Assembly: GCF_964340395.1 (NCBI RefSeq)
Contig: NC_135561.1
Span: 18,829,240 to 18,893,239, forward strand
Direction of reading: 5' to 3'
DNA: 64,000 bases
Source: Glandiceps talaboti
Lineage: Eukaryota > Hemichordata > Enteropneusta > Spengelidae
The notes under the pieces are model-generated. The model searched no databases. It was not told the DNA's origin and saw only the letters and a program-made list of their open reading frames with translations. The position numbers and the translations under genes were made by a program. Numbering within the stretch: position 1 is the stretch's first letter; each line of letters starts with the position of its first letter. Positions 36,064 to 49,746 of the stretch are shown here, one piece after another.

Positions 36064-37877
36064 TTTTTTTTGATTCTTGTTTACACTACGTGGCGTCATC
36101 TTATTTGGATAATAAATAAAACGAGAGATCTATTTATTGAAAAACGTTTATTTAGTCACACATGAGAAAAAAATCATGCCTTTTGCAGTACAAATTTTAG
36201 GTGAAGTTTAATTAGGTCAGTTTAGGTCATCAAAGCGGCCGACGATGGTCTACATTTGCTACTCCAAGTGGGAGCGACTGGATATGATTATTCAACTCGT
36301 AAATGTAATCAGGACTAAACATTAACAATTGTCGTGAACAGCTACCTCATGTACCCTGATTGTATGTATTACCCAAGAAGGCATGTAATCCCTTCCACTG
36401 GAGACTTTAAGATGTAATATTCGCAAGTTGGCGTTGCTTCCCTATATTCTACTGGTTTACTGAAAAAAGCATATTTATCGGTCAAATAAACATATTTACT
36501 TAATATCAAATCGGAGAGTAGAATCACTCCAGATCTAGAAAGAACCTTTATAAACATTGGACTTGGCCGAGTTTCAGAGTGAGGATTGTAAACCTTTGAA
36601 ATTTCTTACCTGATATTGCAGGACAAATTAAAACATCATACCGCCACTATAATGCTGCAATGTAGACAAACTAATCTTATTTCATAGTTTAGCAGTTATA
36701 GCATGCTATGCAGTCACAACTCATTCAATCACGTTTGCTGTTTATACTTATGATGAAGTACTTATGCATAAATAAAGGGTGATGAAATATAACATGTTGA
36801 CATAGAACAAGAAACGCCTAACTCAGCATTAAAACAACAGCCATTATACCATGCACAAGCCAAGTTGAACAAAAAATATGGAATATATACTCTAGTCGTT
36901 CTTTGTCAAGACAATGCGTGTCTATGTCACTAGTGGTTTCACCGATTTTTTCTTTCATATTACTAGCACTTGAATAATTATATATTATTCTTCAATATGT
37001 TTCTTCATTCAGCAGGAAAATACTCAAGACCTAAGGATTGTCACTACTCGTCTAGTGACTCGTGGTAAAAAGTTCCCCTTAGGTCGCTCGTATCTATACC
37101 CTTGCTGAACGAACAAAGCTATTGGGAATAACATCTAATTGTGTCAGTCTTCTTTCTTCTTGTCACGGAAGATATATCTCCAAATTACAACAGTAACCTA
37201 GAGAAGAAAACATAATGAACAATAAAATGCTCAACATACCAATTTTGCTCTTACATACCTTCGGTATTTTAATTACAGGATATTTTAATACAGGTATCAC
37301 AACATGGCAAGGTTTTTCAAACCGAAAACAAGCTATCTCAACAGTGCATTATCCATTCCTTACTCTGGAATGACATTATGTGATGCTTTGGATAGAGCTG
37401 CAGAGAATTCCCCGAACAAAGAAGTATTCGTTTTTGCTTCTAAATTGGGAAGAGAAAGCATCATGTACAAACAGTTTCGACATGACGTCATCAAGTTGGC
37501 GGCCGGTCTTCTTCGTTTGGGTCTCAAACCAGGAGATCGAGTTGGCATTTGGTTGGAAAATCGATATGAATGGATTCTGACCCAATATGCAACAGCTTAC
37601 AGCAAGATGACACATGTCCGTTTTCTGGTAGGATACAATGCAGACTATACGGAACACCTCCTAAACAAAACTAAAGTGTCGACGTTGGTTATTGGTTTAG
37701 GTAACCCAGATAAGGTTTTCCAAGAAATGGTACCATACATTTATAAAACTCAAAGAAGATAAATTGGGGCAGAAAATCTTCCTGCTCTTCATAGAGTCAT
37801 CCATCTTGGCAAAGAGGAGAAAGCAGGTATGTTTCCCCTTGAAGATGTTTTTGAGTCAGGGGAAGAGAGCGATGTTT
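36064..37877 (+). repeat. segmental duplication unit B (5' flank plus synthetase copy 3)
   Basis: Direct high-identity copy of unit A lacking its 840-bp segment. Homology stops after GAGAGCGATGT (about 37875), inside the coding sequence. Confidence 0.8.
37304..37877 (+). pseudogene. acyl-CoA synthetase copy 3, stopped and truncated
   Basis: Starts MARFFKPKTSYLNSALSIPY and stays open for 152 codons. A TAA then interrupts it where other copies read GYIGAENLP. The same frame resumes with IGAENLPALHRVIHLGKEEK and ends at ESGEESDVF, where homology stops. No ATP-binding motif is present, so it cannot encode an enzyme. Confidence 0.85.
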
Positions 37878-39404
37878 TCAAAAATGTTGGTACATGGTTT
37901 TACCAACTCCTCACATGGCAATCACACATCCATATAAGGCAAAACTAAAAGAACAAGTCTTTCGTCCGATAACGTGACTTCTGGATTTTATTTTAGTGTA
38001 CATTTTATTGTTTTTTTTTAATTATTTCGACCCAAACACAAGATACCCGTTGGTCACAATACTTGACAGCTGAGTTGAGAAAGATAATTATGTGATTCCG
38101 AAGTAGACAGACACATGCAGACTGTACTGCTACAGGCTCAACTGACATATATTTCCCCTCTGGAATGTGAATAAAGAAATAGCTAAAGATACTTTGGCAA
38201 GGAAATATATAAAGGGAAATAGAAGTTGTCTTAATTTTCCTCCTTTCCATGTAAGGAATGTTTAGGATCGGCGGCTAAAACTACAGTCGGTTGGGTTTTC
38301 GGAAAGACACCATGGTTTTTATTTAAGTGTCAACATTTCATACAGATGAAAAATGTCAACAAAATGTTAGTCAATTCCACGGTATTGCCATTGTTTGATT
38401 ACTGGGATATCAGCTGGTCTAACTTTACAAATAAGCTAATCTCTAAACTGTAAATACTAATGGTATTCCCAGCTTGCCACCCGCATACCCCTTCAGTTAA
38501 AGTTGCCATATGGATAAGGATTGGGTATTTATTTTTGATTTTAATTTGTAAAAAAATTATTATGGCTTCCTACTTTAAAACTTAATATGAAACAAACTTT
38601 TAACTCAATGCATTACAAAAAGTTATAACAAAATGTGTTGTTAGCAAAAAGTTTGTTATTGTACGTACAATAATAAAGATGTTACACGTGTATTATTATT
38701 TTTGTTATGTATTGACTTACAAACTTGAACTAGGCATATGTTGTTTCATATTGAACTTTGAAGTCAGACAAACTTTGGAACGGCACCATCCATTGATAGA
38801 AATACACATTTGCTCCATGATGTACAAATATTACCATGGTACAGTACACCTACCCCCCCCCCCCCTCACTTGTTATAATGCTTCACCTGCACACCAGTTT
38901 TCAAAAAATCATAAATAAAATGCCCACTTACGTAAATCTAGCAGTACTAGTGTCAAACTATGTCACAATAAATTTACTTTCGAGAAATTCAGTCAAAGAG
39001 ATTGAAACCCGCGAACCGTTACCTGAACATGTACAGCAGGTTAACACTTTTAAACAATTCAAAGACAATTACACAGACAATTTCTGTATGCCACACTTTT
39101 ACTTTGTACATCTGGAATTATGTCAGTGTTTGTATCTTTTAATGTATTATAGCATTTGGAAGTGGATTTTTGTGTGATTATTGTTTTGATGTATGGGGGC
39201 TTGAATGGAAAAAAAGACATTCTTCGACATTTTGCGTTTGTAATGTTAAATATATATTGAGTTTCACCCTAAATAAAGACATTTTAATAGGAATAAAATG
39301 TCGTAAGTAGAATAAGAAATAATGCCATGATAAAAGATCCTTTATATGTATATGGCGATGCTTCTATACACATGGCTGATGTCTGTGTATTATATGTATG
39401 GTAT
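37878..39404 (+). other. intergenic region
   Basis: No gene recognised. A short block at about 38490-38545 (TTAAAGTTGCCATATGGAT) matches 61440-61495 in reverse orientation. A C run lies at about 38855-38866. Confidence 0.4.
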
Positions 39405-39541
39405 AAATGGGTTGGCCGATAAATGTCAACATAATGGTGTACATGCCGTGTCAATTCAAACTTTTGACCCGGAAAGACAAGGCAGTACTAACGTGCAATT
39501 GAAATCAGGACACTCTAAATCCACCGAACAACCCGGACAAA
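39405..39541 (+). other. probable 5' non-coding exon of synthetase copy 4
   Basis: Paralogous to the exons at 22.6 and 32.6 kb, with donor GTGAGTATA at 39542. Its frame happens to be open (GLADKCQHNGVHAVSIQTFD), but the frame is not kept in the other two copies, so coding is unlikely. The matching coding block starts near 58861, about 19 kb downstream. Confidence 0.4.
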
Positions 39542-40168
39542 GTGAGTATATCATAATGATCTTTATGGTATTTTCAGAATATAAACATTTCTCAAGAAAC
39601 AACAACATACACGCTCCTCGTCAGTATTACTAGAACTGCAGGAGAGCTCGTGAAAAATCTTCGTTGTTAGTTAATTTCCTTATTTACTGCACAACGCATT
39701 CAATATACATGTAACTCAGACAAGGGTCGATTGTTTTTACCTCTCTTTTAAAATACTAAGTCACGGGTGTATCGTTAACATTTTCTTGACCTCAAACATC
39801 TGATTGGTGAAATTAGTAGGAGTTGATTAGCTACCCTTTCCAATCATGAAGTTAATATTTGATAGGAATCTCATCGTGGTGCTTTCTTCTACACGCAAAA
39901 CAACGTATGTTTACGCTGTTGTATAAGTAGATAAACTGACTAAATCTTTCATATATGCAAATTGAACGAGTCGACTCATAGTCCATAATCGAGCTCTTGC
40001 CAATTACGTTTTGTTATAGCTGTTTTGATTCTTGTTTACACTGCATGACATCACCGTATTTTGATAAAATATAAAATCAGTGATCTATTTATGAAACGAC
40101 GTTGATTTACTCGCACTTAAGATCATGCCTTAATTACGCAATATAAGGTTCGATTACGTCAGTTGAGG

Positions 40169-40195
40169 CTCAGACCATTAACTTAGTGGTCTGAG
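40169..40195. mobile_element. ultrashort palindromic insertion, family 2, copy 2
   Basis: 27-bp palindrome, CTCAGACCA to TGGTCTGAG, flanked by GTTGAGG (40162-40168) and GTTGATG (40196-40202), 6 of 7 identical. The paralogous flank at about 33575-33600 lacks it, so it is an insertion. Confidence 0.6.
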
Positions 40196-40420
40196 GTTGA
40201 TGTCATGATGGCGGTGGTCTATACAACAATGTTCAACCAACTGTATCTCTTAGTCTGTCTCAATCTGTGCTAAAACTAGCTTCTCGCAGCAAGTTTCTCT
40301 ATTGATCACAGTGTAATCTTTCACTTCCTGATGTTTAACTGTAAACAAATTGTTGATAAGACCAAGGCCGGTTAGTCACCACACGGATAATGACACACAT
40401 ACACTCTCTCACTTCACCCA

Positions 40421-40679
40421 CACTAGTAGAAAAAATAGTACAGTTTACGACACTTTCCGTACTATAGTTCAGATTGAGTTCAATTCTGTACTTTTATGCT
40501 GATGAGGTGGACGTTTCTGTACTTTCCCATTAGCGCCTGTCTAATCGGATTATACTCGATCTGAAAAATAGTTCAGATTGCGAGTCGGAAGTGATTTGAA
40601 TACATTTGCATTTAGTTCAGAATATATTCATGAGTTCACCCCCATAACCGGGCAGTAAACAAATGAATATTCAAATCTA
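40421..40679 (+). repeat. 259-bp inverted repeat, left copy
   Basis: Base-for-base identical to the reverse complement of 57899-58157. Begins CACTAGTAGAAAAAATAG and ends ATGAATATTCAAATCTA. No coding frame, and no terminal inverted repeat within the copy itself. Confidence 0.95.
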
Positions 40680-41683
40680 CCGTGCTTGCAATCAATACGT
40701 ACATAAACGCTATACGTGTAGCTAGTGTATTCGATACATATGTATGTATATAAGCAGGCTTATGATATGAACTACATGGTTAGGACGTACGTAGATTGTA
40801 ATATCACAGGGCTCATTTTGAAATAAATGTTCGTAGTACGCCTTTTCATTATGCACTACATACCGCCACCACTAAACGTGTTTCACATTTCTACGCGTTT
40901 GATGCATAGTAATACAGATTTAGATGACATGACAATCGTTTCCAATAATAGTTTAAAATTGGGCCACAAATATTGCTAGTGTATGGAGCTTCTTAACAAA
41001 CCTGACCGGCCAATAGCGTCAACAAACTCACAGTAGAGACGTGCTGACAGATTTGAGTCTGTGGACATTATTTCTAGCTAAGTAAAATTGAGTGACTATT
41101 GGGAATATTATATGGCATCCATGTCGTCCATGTCGTCTATAGTTTCTGACTGACCGTGTTATGTACAACGTAACGCTGAACGAAATACGGTCCATCAGGA
41201 ATTAACTAAACTAACCTCTATGGGAATAGTATTCTTGTCCATGTGTCGTTTATAGAACAATTAAGTGTTAGGGTGTGATCTTCACAGTAATAAACAAGCC
41301 TTTAGAAGAACAACAGGTATTCACGCCTCAAATATCTTGGGCATCATCCAAATTACGATCATGAGCACCAAAGTAAAGGAAATACTTAATGACGTTCGGC
41401 ATGCAGAACCCCCCCCCCGGGCCCGTACCTATGGGTACATGCCCGGCATCCATGTAACTGTTATATCACTCTACGTGACGATTCTGAGGGCCCTCATCTC
41501 TTATTCTCTTGTTTTATTTCAATTATACTCATAACTCCTGTTTTTATAGTATAACTGTACAATTGGCTTCGATCAGTGCATTCCAGATTTTCATGAGTCA
41601 TGAGTGCACATTGCACAGATATCTGCAGAATACTTAAAAGGATTATGGGTAATGTATGCATATGCGGGAAAAACAAACTGCTG
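40680..41683 (+). other. no recognisable gene
   Basis: AT-rich DNA inside the 18-kb insert. An 89-codon frame at 41265-41534 has no family resemblance. A short C/G run lies at about 41410. Confidence 0.4.
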
Positions 41684-41692
41684 TAAGGAGCA

Positions 41693-41846
41693 TAGTCTCG
41701 CTGCCAGACTCGAGACTATCGTCCCTAATCTGTTTACCGAGCGGCGCAGCCGCGAGAATAGAGGGGGACTGGTCCCGCTCTTCTCGCGGCTGCGCCGCTC
41801 GGTAAACAGATTAGGGACGATAGTCTCGAGTCTGGCAGCGAGACTA
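41693..41846. mobile_element. perfect 154-bp foldback element with 9-bp target duplication
   Basis: Two 66-bp arms (41693-41758 and 41781-41846) are exact reverse complements around a 22-bp loop. Ends are TAGTCTCGCTG and CAGCGAGACTA. Direct repeats TAAGGAGCA flank it (41684-41692 and 41847-41855). A 9-bp duplication is typical of Mutator-like elements. The arms are GC-rich, unlike their surroundings. Confidence 0.85.
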
Positions 41847-41855
41847 TAAGGAGCA

Positions 41856-43100
<1,245 letters not shown>

Positions 43101-43379
43101 GAGACCAAACTAGAGTCGGTACTCACCCCACCACGACATATGCATTTTTGTGATTTTGAAACGATAAAGAATGTTAATATGGATATTGGGACGATTGGAA
43201 ATCGGACGATGTGAATCGTAATCGAATATCTCAGACCATCCACAATATATGTCGTGTTGACTTAGGCGATCCCAGAAACCATTCTTAGTTTACCCCTTTC
43301 ACATATATTATCAACCATGCTAATGTTTTGAAACAAATCTCGATTAACAGGTAATTTAGCGCTTGAAAGATGGCGACGT

Positions 43380-44330
<951 letters not shown>

Positions 44331-44877
44331 AGTTTATTCCGAGCTCGGTATTACAGGCATTCGACTAGAGTCTTTATACCTCAAAGATATACAACAGTCC
44401 ATTTCTGTACAAGGCATATCAGAAACCAAACATTTGCAGTGTGGAGTGTCACAAAACCCTGTGCTTGGTCCACTCTTACACGCGTATGCTGTCTATACAC
44501 ATCACCACTTGGAAAGCTAATCCGACATCAAAATCTCAATATGCAACAACATGCAGACGACAACCAGATTTACCAATATATTTCCCCAATCACATACGTC
44601 AACTACAGTAACTAAGATGGAAACTGTTGCACATGATATTAAACGACCCAAAATAAGCTAGTTTAATGATGGCAAAACCGAGGTCCTCCTTATCACGTCT
44701 CAGTTCAACAGGCTTCCTCGTCTCATGAACCACATCAACATGGGATCGTCTTCTGTGCAGTTAGTGGATTCAGCATGTACCATTTGTGTAACAATTGATG
44801 ACCGTTATAACCTCAAGAAGCACATCTCGTTGACATGTAGATCAGTTCTTTTTCACCCCCGAACAATAGGTCGCATC

Positions 44878-44910
44878 ATTGACAGTGGAGGGGGCCCCTC
44901 CACTGTCTAT
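44878..44910. mobile_element. ultrashort palindromic insertion, family 1, copy 1a
   Basis: 33 bp, ATTGACAGTGGAGG to CCTCCACTGTCTAT, near-perfect hairpin. The left target repeat GGTCGCATC (44869-44877) is present. The right one is replaced by the start of the 292-bp duplicate. Confidence 0.6.
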
Positions 44911-45169
44911 GGAAACTGTTGCACATGATATTAAACGACCCAAAATAAGCTAGTTTAATGATGGCAAAACCGAGGTCCTCCTTATCACGTCTCAGTTCAA
45001 CAGGCTTCCTCGTCTCATGAACCACATCAACATGGGATCGTCTTCTGTGCAGTTAGTGGATTCAGCATGTACCATTTGTGTAACAATTGATGACCGTTAT
45101 AACCTCAAGAAGCACATCTCGTTGACATGTAGATCAGTTCTTTTTCACCCCCGAACAATAGGTCGCATC

Positions 45170-45202
45170 ATTGACAGTGGAGGGGGCCCCTCCACTGTCT
45201 AT
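45170..45202. mobile_element. ultrashort palindromic insertion, family 1, copy 1b
   Basis: Same 33-bp hairpin in the second duplicate, with both target repeats: GGTCGCATC (45161-45169) and GGTCGCATA (45203-45211). It adds 42 bp in frame, so the LINE residues GRI occur on both sides of IDSGGGPSTVY. Confidence 0.7.
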
Positions 45203-45488
45203 GGTCGCATACGCCAGTATCTTACAAACGGAGTTTGTCAGAACCTTGGTCATGCACTTATATCATCGATACCCGACTACTGAATGGCCCTTCTGTATGG
45301 GCTGCCAGCTAAAAACATTGTCCCTCTTGAACATGCCCAAAATACAGCAGCTAGGATTGTGTCAGGTACAAAGAAAACAGATGACGTCACATCGGTTCTT
45401 TCAATAACACAGTTTAGTTAGAAATCACACTGGCGTCAAGTGCAGTTACATAATATACCAGTAGGTAGGGCCTACATGTGCATGTAGT

Positions 45489-45514
45489 CTCAGGTCACTA
45501 CATTGTGGTCTGAG
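45489..45514. mobile_element. ultrashort palindromic insertion, family 2, copy 3
   Basis: 26-bp imperfect palindrome, CTCAGGTCACT to TGGTCTGAG, flanked by exact ATGTAGT repeats (45482-45488 and 45515-45521). Confidence 0.6.
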
Positions 45515-45814
45515 ATGTAGTTTACACCACTATGACCTAAGAACTTGAACCAGGGCTGAGGAGAAGTGGTCTGAGGTTAAAGTTTTGCAGCTCTCGTTCA
45601 GCAATCTCAAAACATTTCAGCCTACTTCCCGTAATGAACACTTGTCAAGCATTTTTGTAGCTCCCATACTCAAAGACTACATATATGTTTATATACGACT
45701 CAAAATATAACACTGAAATTTACTTTGAACACGTTCAGTTTCAGTAGACCTATTAAAACCCAAAATCTCCACTGTATAATTTAATATCGGTAATAGTTTA
45801 CAGTCAAAAACTTT

Positions 45815-46055
45815 TAAATTTAGTTTTGACTAGGAGGTCCCCAAGTTTTGCAAGTTGACTCATGACCGCAATCATTGCTTTACTCGCTTGAGCTGCAAGC
45901 GCTAAATACCATAGACCACTGCTTGACATAATCACGCCTAGATATTCATAAAAAGCGAACAACGTCGAGTTTATGACCACCAATAACCACTTTTCAATTT
46001 TCTTAAGAATTTCATCTCTTAGTAAATACAATAATTTTAGTTTTGACATACATGT
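45815..46055 (-). mobile_element. LINE protein fragment, minus strand
   Basis: The reverse complement reads YEYLGVIMSSSGLWYLALAA and ASKAMIAVMSQL, resembling the region after the RT core in endonuclease-RT LINEs (Y.YLGV..S..G.W..A). Short and stop-bounded. Confidence 0.4.
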
Positions 46056-46249
46056 AATTTACTTTCAAAAGACAATGTTAGAAACCCCTACCCCATTGAT
46101 TCCTGTGGGAACATGCCTTTCGTGAAGAAAAAATGGTTACATAACATGTCTACAAGAATTGTTGGAGAATGTCTATGTAGAATGCCACACTGATCCCATA
46201 TCCACACCTTGAGTTTTATTTTTATTGTTCTTCAATGATCTCCTTCAAA

Positions 46250-46630
46250 GTAATAGTCTGGATGCCAATATGGTTTCTAACTAAACCACGTCTAGCCAAA
46301 AGCCCCTCAAATAGCACAAAAAGTTGTTCACCCAATCAGTGAAACCTAAATGTTTTGGTGATGTAAACAGTATATAAGTAGCATCATGGGCTGACAAATA
46401 TACCACATTTGAACATTACTGTCCCAATAAACACTAACTTTATGAGGGACTGTGTTATTGGTTAGAGTTTTGTGATTTATTAACAAAGACATGATGTTAA
46501 TGACTGTGTGGGTGGCTGTAAATGAATTTTAAATTGCATCTCATGCATTTCAAGACTTCTAGAGTAACGACTCTGACTATACTTTGAGTGGAGGTATAAA
46601 TGGTAATGATACAGTATAGGAACTAGACTA
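46250..46630 (+). repeat. dispersed repeat shared with 53470-53640
   Basis: AGTCTGGATGCCAAT..GG and CTAACTAAACCACGTCTAG (46254-46300), then GAGTGGAGGTATAAATGGTA and GGAACTAGAC (46585-46630), match 53480-53625. Here about 285 bp separate the two halves. At 53.5 kb they are adjacent, apart from a mini-hairpin. Confidence 0.55.
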
Positions 46631-47060
46631 TCAAAGTAATTACCTTGTCCAAAAGACTACAGTCGGATATTAATCTCACCATTAATGCCTGAATTTATGT
46701 CTATCAAGGTGGATCTGATAAGATCATGGAAATCGAGAAACTTTCATCACTTTGGACTTGAGCATTGAATACATTTGTGAAGTACTCAGACCATGATTCA
46801 TGTTTTTTTTTTAGAGATTAATTCCACTAGATCGTCCACTAAATCGTCCACGAAAACAAATACATTCTATCATTCCACCATGTCACTCAACAACGCGCAT
46901 CGAATTCTATCACTTGAATTTCCGTTATTTAGTCGTCTGAAGATCGTAACGGCCTCCGTACCATAACTTGTGTACTTTGTGTAAATACAGCTCTACTTCT
47001 CAGTATTGAGCACTTTTCCTTCAGTTTATGACTTACCTCTTATATATATATATATACTGA

Positions 47061-47144
<84 letters not shown>

Positions 47145-47840
47145 CCATTGCTCGGTTGACGGCAACGCGGTCAAAGATATCGGGTTCTTTGCACAATACA
47201 CGTGTATATAGAAATGATGTCCCTTAAATTTCCCCTCTTTTCATTCTTGCTCTTTTCAACTACAATATAGATTTTGATAATTTCCATAGGTCTCACGAGA
47301 TATACTCTTCAAGGAAAAACAAGTTCGTGTCGGAGTTTGACACGAGAATAGTCTGTGCTTGGAGTAATTATACTGTCAGTATAATTTCTCAAAGGTATGT
47401 GTTATCGTGGAAGTTTAAACATTATTTATACTTTAATGGTGTTATAGATTTTGACCCAAGCTATGCATGCCACGGTCACAAGCTATATTGCGTCAGATCG
47501 ATTTGCCAACCAAGTTTGCCAGAATTAACGCATCCCATCAAACCATGGACCCTCCACAAAGGTGGAGTGTCTATGGTCAAACAAATGACAGGTCGCAGAA
47601 ACTATGGTCATGGAAGTATGAACGTCGTTTATACTTGTACGCCGTGACATACAATGAGCGCAGTGCCATGATTGACCGGATTATTCAGTGTCGACAATCC
47701 CAGTTAATATAATCCCAAAGGCAAACTTGTTTTATTTACCACCTTGCCAAGCAACACAGGGTGGTGGCGAGGCGAAGTTGTAATGTACTGTCGCTTTGAT
47801 ATTCACGATTTTGGAAAGGAAATAGATAACATCGGGTTAG
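46631..47840 (+). other. no recognisable gene; TA array
   Basis: A (TA)n array spans about 47041-47142. A 106-codon frame near 47327-47647 is not recognised and contains the mini-hairpin at 47545-47574. Confidence 0.4.
47545..47574. mobile_element. ultrashort palindromic insertion, family 1, copy 2
   Basis: 30 bp, ATGGACCCTCCAC, AAAG loop, GTGGAGTGTCTAT. Flanks CATCAAACC and GGTCAAACA share TCAAAC at the same offset, as expected of a decayed 9-bp duplication. Confidence 0.5.
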
Positions 47841-47843
47841 ATC

Positions 47844-49280
<1,437 letters not shown>

Positions 49281-49299
49281 CAAACTAAATAATTCTATT

Positions 49300-49460
49300 T
49301 CAAAGACATCTGCTCTGCATTCCAGATTGGAAGAACCGCGTTTTTTTATTGTCTTTTTTAAGTTGATGACCATTTCTGGCAAGACTTCACTCACAATTTT
49401 CTCGATTTTACTGATTTTTCTTCTTTATTAAAAAGGTTTAGGGTCGGCACCGGATTTCTA
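49300..49460 (+). mobile_element. R2 sequence at the LINE 3' end
   Basis: Follows the LINE frame directly. Shares CAGATTGGAAGAAC, TATTGTCTTTTT, AAGTTGATG and GGGTCGGCA with 12286-12463 and 52715-52917. Confidence 0.55.
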
Positions 49461-49715
49461 GAATGGAAGCGTTTGGGGAGTTATGTGTGATTTATTTGTT
49501 GAGAAAGGTTCAAAGACAATAAATATCGCCATAAGGTGGCACTTGCCGTTCCAGTGAGGAACGACTAGTGCCACCACGGTAGTACTCGACAATTCGATGG
49601 ACCACGGCCAAGTCCGCCATTCACAATTTTCAAATCACTTGAAATAAAGCAATCTGGCAAAACTCGCCCATGTGCATTTACAATCTTGTCGCAACTAATT
49701 CTAGTAGGTAAAACC

Positions 49716-49737
49716 ATAGACCCTCCACCCTGTCTAT
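49716..49737. mobile_element. ultrashort palindromic insertion, family 1, copy 3
   Basis: 22 bp, ATAGACCCTCCACCCTGTCTAT. Flanked by exact 9-bp repeats GGTAAAACC (49707-49715 and 49738-49746). The shortest member: only the outer 7 bp of each end pair. Confidence 0.7.
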
Positions 49738-49746
49738 GGTAAAACC

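Larger units (their letters stand above)
44345..45415 (+). mobile_element. L2/CR1-like LINE RT C-terminal fragment with 292-bp exact tandem duplication
   Basis: Frames read LQCGVSQNPVLGPLL, then QQHADDNQIYQYISP (the RT YADD block, first residue changed). Next comes KTEVLLITSQFN, LMNHINMGSSSVQLVDSACT, TIDDRYNLKKHISLTCRS, then GRIRQYLTNGVCQNLGHALI and MALLYGLPAKNIVPLEHAQ, then AARIVSGTKKTDDVTSVLSI. These match the C-terminal half of L2/CR1 RTs. 44617-44908 is repeated exactly as 44909-45200. Frameshifts and stops make it inactive. Confidence 0.75.

Noticed and set aside
40421-40679. CRISPR array or other prokaryotic repeat system anywhere in the window
   Set aside because: No short direct repeats with regular unique spacers were seen. 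The window is clearly eukaryotic.
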